From: Brasenia schreberi
Taxonomy: Eukaryota; Streptophyta; Magnoliopsida; Nymphaeales; Cabombaceae
Assembly: GCA_036023115.1 (NCBI GenBank)
Contig: JAYKKT010000073.1
Coordinates: 10,459,001 to 10,523,000, forward strand
Length of the DNA stretch: 64,000 nucleotides
Direction: 5' to 3'
Below the pieces are notes generated by a model. That model worked only from the letters and a program-made list of their open reading frames with translations. It was not told the DNA's origin and made no database searches. This document shows, in pieces, positions 59,382 to 64,000 of this stretch. Both the position numbers and the translations under genes were made by a program. Numbering within the stretch: position 1 is the stretch's first letter; each line of letters begins with the position of its first letter.

Positions 59382-59714
59382 GAAGCAACATCTGCATTGG
59401 GAAAATTTGCAAGCCTCGAGAATTTTCTCTGCGTGGAGCATTCTAAGGCTATCATCGAATTTAACGGCATTCCGCCGCTCATGAGGCTGTTGAGATCGGG
59501 CGAAAAGGTTCAATTGGCCGTAGTGATTCTTCTTTGTTATTTAGCCATTCATGTTAGCAATAGTGAGGAACTGAAACAAGCCAAGGTGTTGGTGGGGCTA
59601 CAGTTACAGTTAGCTCAGTGTGCTTCCTATAAGGAGTTGATTCAGAAGGCAATTTACCAACTTGAGCTGTATCACGCCGGAAATGAGAACGATAATCAAA
59701 TGCATGATAGGTGA
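59382..59714 (+). pseudogene. ARO: ARO-like gene, 3' part
   Basis: Directly after the Copia LTR the ARO frame resumes: EATSALGKFASLENFLCVEH, then IIEFNGIPPLMRLLRSGEK, VILLCYLAIHVSNSEELKQA and the C-terminal IQKAIYQLELYHAGNEN, with TGA at 59712-59714. This is the last armadillo repeat region of the family. Read together with the part ending at 53266, only about two codons are missing at the junction, which shows that the two parts were one gene. No frameshift or stop was seen in this part. Confidence 0.88.
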
Positions 59715-61513
59715 CCGAGGCATTTTTTGCATTCTCAATGTAGAAGCTTATGTTTATCTTGAGTTGGAGACACCTTTGATGAATGCAATACATGTGAGTA
59801 TACTTTGCTGCTCTTAGCGGAGTGCCTTCACCATAATGTCCAGGTAGTTTCGAGATACGAGTACTTGAATCTTGTTTGAAGTTTTGTTCGACATTCATCT
59901 GCTCTCAGCAGAAACTTCCTTTCTTCCTAATGTATGTAAATATATGGATTAGGTTATTATGCCAACAACGATTCTCTTCGGAGGTATGTCTTTCTCTTTG
60001 TTATCTTGTTCACTTAGATACTTCGGGCATCATGCCATCGTGAAGCTATTAGTGTTGAGACTAAAAGTAAAGTGTGAGTTATGACATCTGGTGCTCATTA
60101 TGCTTTTGAATTTCCTCGATTGCATCTTCTTGTTCTTGATGTCATCCTCCCTTTCATCACTATACCAGTGCATAGTGTTACTGTAACTTATCATTGTTGT
60201 TGGTAAGTGGAACATTTATTTATCTTTTCCGGTACAATGGGAGGACTCATGACCTTTAACTTGTGAGTTGACCCCCTAGCCTTTACTGAATCACATGAAA
60301 TTTATGTGAGCCACTACTCGCTGTGCAGTGGGGAAATTTATTTAATCAAGAACCTTTTAGAACTGGCTGATTAGTGTTGATAGTTCCACATATACCACAT
60401 AAGCCAACCGTCAACAAATCATGCGCATGCATGTTGGTCGTAAGCAAATCTTGGAGCACTTATGGGAGTGCTACTCTACATTGTTGGCTATTGGAATACA
60501 CAATCACCACAAAAGCCCAATGTCAGAGAAAGTTCTTGTAGTTTTTACCAGGCTATCTGCTTTAGTAGACCAACGGTGGAGTCAGGACTCATCATATTAT
60601 TGATATTTAGATGCTGTAAAGTTACTTCTCCTTAACTGATGACTAACTCGTAAATAAATTTTAAATATATTTCTGCCAAATCTATTCCTTTTATTGGCAA
60701 GCTAGAGTTAGGCAGATCCCTACGAATGTGCACTCCCCAGCTAGCCAATTCAAGACCACCATATTGAAGGTTCTTGAATATCAAGTTAGGGAAAGAAATA
60801 GCTATACAATTTCTTCAGAGATCTTGGTTTAGCACTTGAAATTTGCGATATTTTGTTGTGGATGGAGGGTCTGTTCTTTGAAATCCAACTCAATCGACGG
60901 TTTGCTGAATCATTGGAAATTATAACAAGCTATGCGACCCACTAACTTTGTTGATTTTGTGCATAAATTGTTATACATATTAGAATGCTTTTGTGCAAAC
61001 GACTATACAAATTGAATGTTTTTTTCTATTAAAATTTTTGCATGCATGAGACAGTCGCTATGAGAAGAAGAATAGCAGTTTAACATCAAAACCACCTCTC
61101 ATTTTATTGATGTAATATCCTTTGGGTTCTCGATGTTCATAAAAATGCTGATTCATGTTTCGCACCTGCTCGCTTTCAGATGTCTCCTGTACAAACGAAC
61201 TTGTTTTTGTATCTGTACAAAGAATTACTCACTCAAAACGTGAAGTTTCAGCATGAGAATGTGAATTCATGGTATTTGGATAGTATACACACTGAACATG
61301 CCATTTGATGCAATGTAATGGGATGCAACCATGCTGAAGATGAGCAATTTGAACATGAAGCAACGCATTACTCGGCTCAAAACGTGGAATTACGACGACG
61401 AATATTATACAGTGATGTGTGAAGAAGAGACTACTGACTTCTGAGCCATCGCAGCGCCTCATCATTCCTGACGGTTGCTCATTTCCACACATCAATCTTG
61501 TTGTAATGTAACT
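59715..61513. other. Intergenic stretch between ARO and GT-1
   Basis: Unique AT-rich sequence with no recognised gene. The left part should include the ARO 3' untranslated region. The right few hundred bases, on the minus strand, should include the GT-1 3' untranslated region. Frames such as 61229-61495 and 60421-60603 lack motifs. Confidence 0.45.
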
Positions 61514-62742
61514 TTACTCGCTCAATAATCTCACACCCTGATACATGGAACCAGGACGAAGTTCATCAAGGGTATCAATAGTTCCGAAACCAGCAAGCTC
61601 TCTCAGACCAGTCCACCCACGACGAGTGAGAAAATCCTGAAAGTCATCCTCTGTGTATAGTGTCTTCTCTTCGGTGCGAACTGTTATGCGATCAGGGTCG
61701 TCGTAAATGCAAACTTTTATCGTCAGCCCTTAAGAAAAGCAGTTAACATGTCAGTAGCATTAAACTCTGCAAAAGCTTTACCTAAGACAAAGGTACCCAT
61801 ACACATGCACATTGTGACGCATGGATGCTTGCTTACCCTCATCGAGATGGAGAGAATATGCCCCCAAAGGCATGTCCCTATCCAGGCTACGGACCACCCC
61901 ATCTTCATCTTCCAACCAGAATGCACGTTTTGTTCTTAATCCAAAAGAACTCCTGATGGCTTCCTTTATAGCCTCGGCAGTGCCATCAACACCTATTCTT
62001 CGTGTGTAGTCACCCCATTTAACCAAGATGACCCTTCCACCATATGGGGACTGAGCATCCCCATCTGCACAGAAAGCTAATGTTTAGACTGCAAAATGGC
62101 TAGTGTAGGCAAGAATCTAACCAGTGCACCCATCTCATGAAAGAACTATTGCACAACAATAGCCAAAGAAACTCATGCCGCAGAAACAAAAGTGCAAATT
62201 TCAATAAATTCTCAATAAAAACAAGTTCTGCACCCGTGTTGGACACTGGAAACGTGTACCTCTTGTGTCCGGCATAACACCATCTATTTTAAATACTTTT
62301 CAGTGCTATCCCACTAAGGCACTTCATGAATACTAATTGATTACTAAAATGACCTGTTGACTGATTTAAATATTAATTTTCTATTATTTATTTCATAATC
62401 ATTAACTGTTTTATGAGATATTAACAATTATATATAATAAAATATACATAACTACACCCCACCATAATTTTTTAAAATTGTGTCCCAGACCAGCACCCGC
62501 ACCCTTGTGACATAGACCTATATTTATTGTTGCAAAACGGCATCTGTCATGAATCTTAATCTAGATATAATCTAACACATGAAAGTTTCAAAGAACTAGC
62601 TCAAAACTACCATTGGCAGGCGTATCTCTCCAATTCCATGGTGGAACACCATTTGCTGCAACCGCATCGGCAGCGGTTATGGCAAGAGGATGCCCATCAT
62701 GATCCAGACGCCTCTCCAAGTTAAGTGATGACCGACCACCAT
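61514..62742 (-). CDS. GT-1: Trihelix transcription factor GT-1-like, last three coding exons (partial)
   Basis: GT-1 is a nuclear trihelix factor that binds GT elements of light-responsive promoters. The DNA-binding trihelix is in upstream exons outside the window; these exons encode the conserved C-terminal half. Exon 62742-62611: [20 protein letters not shown] and [18 protein letters not shown]. Exon 62064-61837: [40 protein letters not shown] and YSLHLDEG. Exon 61728-61514: [33 protein letters not shown] and a [15 protein letters not shown] end before TAA at 61514-61516. All four visible splice sites are GT-AG (TGCATGCAG and TGTGCAG acceptors, GGTAAG and GGTAGT donors) and all junctions are in phase 1, so the frame stays open. 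The segment order and length match the Arabidopsis GT-1/GT-4 C-terminus as I know it. Confidence 0.92.
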
Positions 62743-62882
62743 CTGCATGCAGAAATGTGCAATAAATAAAATTGTCACGACTCACAAGAAAAAAAGTTAA
62801 GAACAAGTTACATGCTTATAGCAATAAATTATAGCAATGGTCTATTTTAAGCAACAAGTGTCATTAATTCTTTCAGCACATT

Positions 62883-64000
62883 CAACAACAACAACAACTA
62901 ACCCTTTTCCCATACTAGACGGGGTCGGCTACATGGATTCTTTGTTTCCACGGAGCCCTATCATGTGCCATGTTAGCAATTAACTCACAATAAGCTAAGA
63001 TCATTCTTTATTGTTTCTTTCTAACACTTTTGTGGTTGTCCTCTACCTCTTTTAATACTTTCCAAATTTAGTTTTTCATACCTTCTTATAGATTCTTCTT
63101 TTGATCTTCTTTCTTATGTTCAAACCATCTTAAACGATATTCTCTCATTTTATCCTCTATTGGTGCTACTCCTAATTTGTTTCTAATAACCTCATTATAT
63201 ATACGGTCTTTTCTTATAAGACCACTCATCCATCTCAGCATCTTCATTTCTGTTACAAACATCCTTTATGATTACCCAACACTCAAAACCATAAAACATG
63301 GCAGGTCTAATTGATGCTCTATAATATTTACCTTTTAACTTTAATGATATCTTCTTATCACAAAGAATACCTTATGCTTCTCTCCATTTTAACCAACCAA
63401 CATTAATTCTATGCGTAACATCTCCATCAATTCTTCCATCACTCTGAAAAATTGACTCCAGGTATTTAAAACTATCTTTTTGGGGGATGCAATGTGTGCC
63501 AATTTTAATTTTATGTCCTCTGAAGTAACCAAATGATCAAACTTACATTCCATATATTTTGTCTTTGTTCTACTAAGTCGGAGGCCTTTGCTTTCTAATA
63601 TTTTTCTCCATAGTTTGATTTTCTACTAACTTTTTTCTTATACTCTTCCGCTAACACAATGTCATCTTCAAATAACATACACCAAGGTACTTCATCTTGA
63701 ATATATTTTGTTAACTCATTAATCACCATTATAAATAAGTATGGATTAAAGTTGATCCTTGATGTAACCCAATATTAACTTCAAAGAAGTTTGTCATTCC
63801 TTTATGAGTCCTCACACATGTTTTTGAATCATCGTACATGTCTCTTATAAGGTTTATGTATGTCAATGGGATACCTCTTTTTTCCAAAATTCTCTAAAGA
63901 ACCTCCCTCGGTACCCTATCGTAAGCTTTTTCTACATCAATAAATATGACGTGAAGGTCTTTTTTTTTTGCTCTAAAATGTTCCATAAGACGTTTCAAAA
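62883..64000 (-). mobile_element. RTE LINE in the GT-1 intron, runs off the window
   Basis: Starts (as its 3' tail) with CAACAACAACAACAACTAA, then CCCATACTAGACGGGGTCGGCTACATGGATTC, the reverse complement of the RTE 3' end. It continues through the reverse transcriptase region to the window edge, where the [12 protein letters not shown] region is reached. It has the same orientation as GT-1. The reading frame has small indels. It lies 5' of exon 62611-62742, so it sits in the preceding intron if the gene continues to the right. Confidence 0.88.

Noticed and set aside
53240..59390. Copia copy 3 acting as a clean ARO intron
   Set aside because: AAG|GTTACG and TTACAG|AAGC look like splice sites, but that pairing joins the exons out of frame; no visible GT donor gives the needed phase. 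Transcript data could still overturn this.

Overview
This window is nuclear DNA of a flowering plant. The evidence is three recognisable plant gene families with plant-type structure (an F-box/LRR gene, a trihelix GT-1 gene with introns, and an ARMADILLO REPEAT ONLY gene), a SAUR pseudogene, and a background of plant retrotransposons and (TA)n, (GA)n and (CA)n microsatellites. No bacterial, organellar, rRNA or free-standing tRNA genes were seen. The many RTE-type LINE copies would suit a magnoliid or another early-branching angiosperm, but that is only an inference.

Layout from left to right. 461-3608 is a solo LTR with a perfect 5-bp target duplication. 6789-7147 (-) is a decayed SAUR gene. 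7841-8205 holds a short segment framed by two (TA)n arrays, like a rice Micron element. 9062-10247 is a SINE scrap joined to a 5' RTE piece. 10248-15312 is a dead Copia element (copy 1). 15313-20290 is an L1-type LINE remnant, split by a nearly complete RTE LINE (15562-18827) with a 16-bp target duplication. 21670-22259 holds SINE and RTE scraps. 23519-33840 is a second Copia element (copy 2) carrying a nested minus-strand Gypsy element (27584-32206, target duplication cataa). 33841-38329 is non-genic, with microsatellites and degenerate repeats. 38330-39676 (-) is an intact single-exon F-box/LRR gene with a long GA tract directly before its ATG. 39830-43569 is non-genic and includes a 96-98 bp tandem repeat. 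43570-50031 is a decayed RTE with a near-perfect 1155-bp tandem duplication and a second solo LTR (47461-49825). 51886-59714 is an ARO gene with three frameshifts, cut in two by a minus-strand Copia element (copy 3, 53267-59381), which itself carries a 5'-truncated RTE (57178-58143, 13-bp target duplication). 61514-62742 (-) holds the last three coding exons of a GT-1 gene; the next intron contains an RTE that runs off the window end.

Only the F-box gene is complete and intact. GT-1 looks intact as far as it is visible. ARO and SAUR are broken. Everything else I could identify is transposon-derived. The window records a layered insertion history: Copia then Gypsy; L1 then RTE; RTE then solo LTR; ARO then Copia then RTE. 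I found no credible new multi-gene system. The most unusual items are the recent-looking 1155-bp duplication inside an old dead LINE, the ARO coding sequence that looks less decayed than the Copia element interrupting it, the (TA)n-framed segments, and a recurring short phrase in the long Copia leaders.
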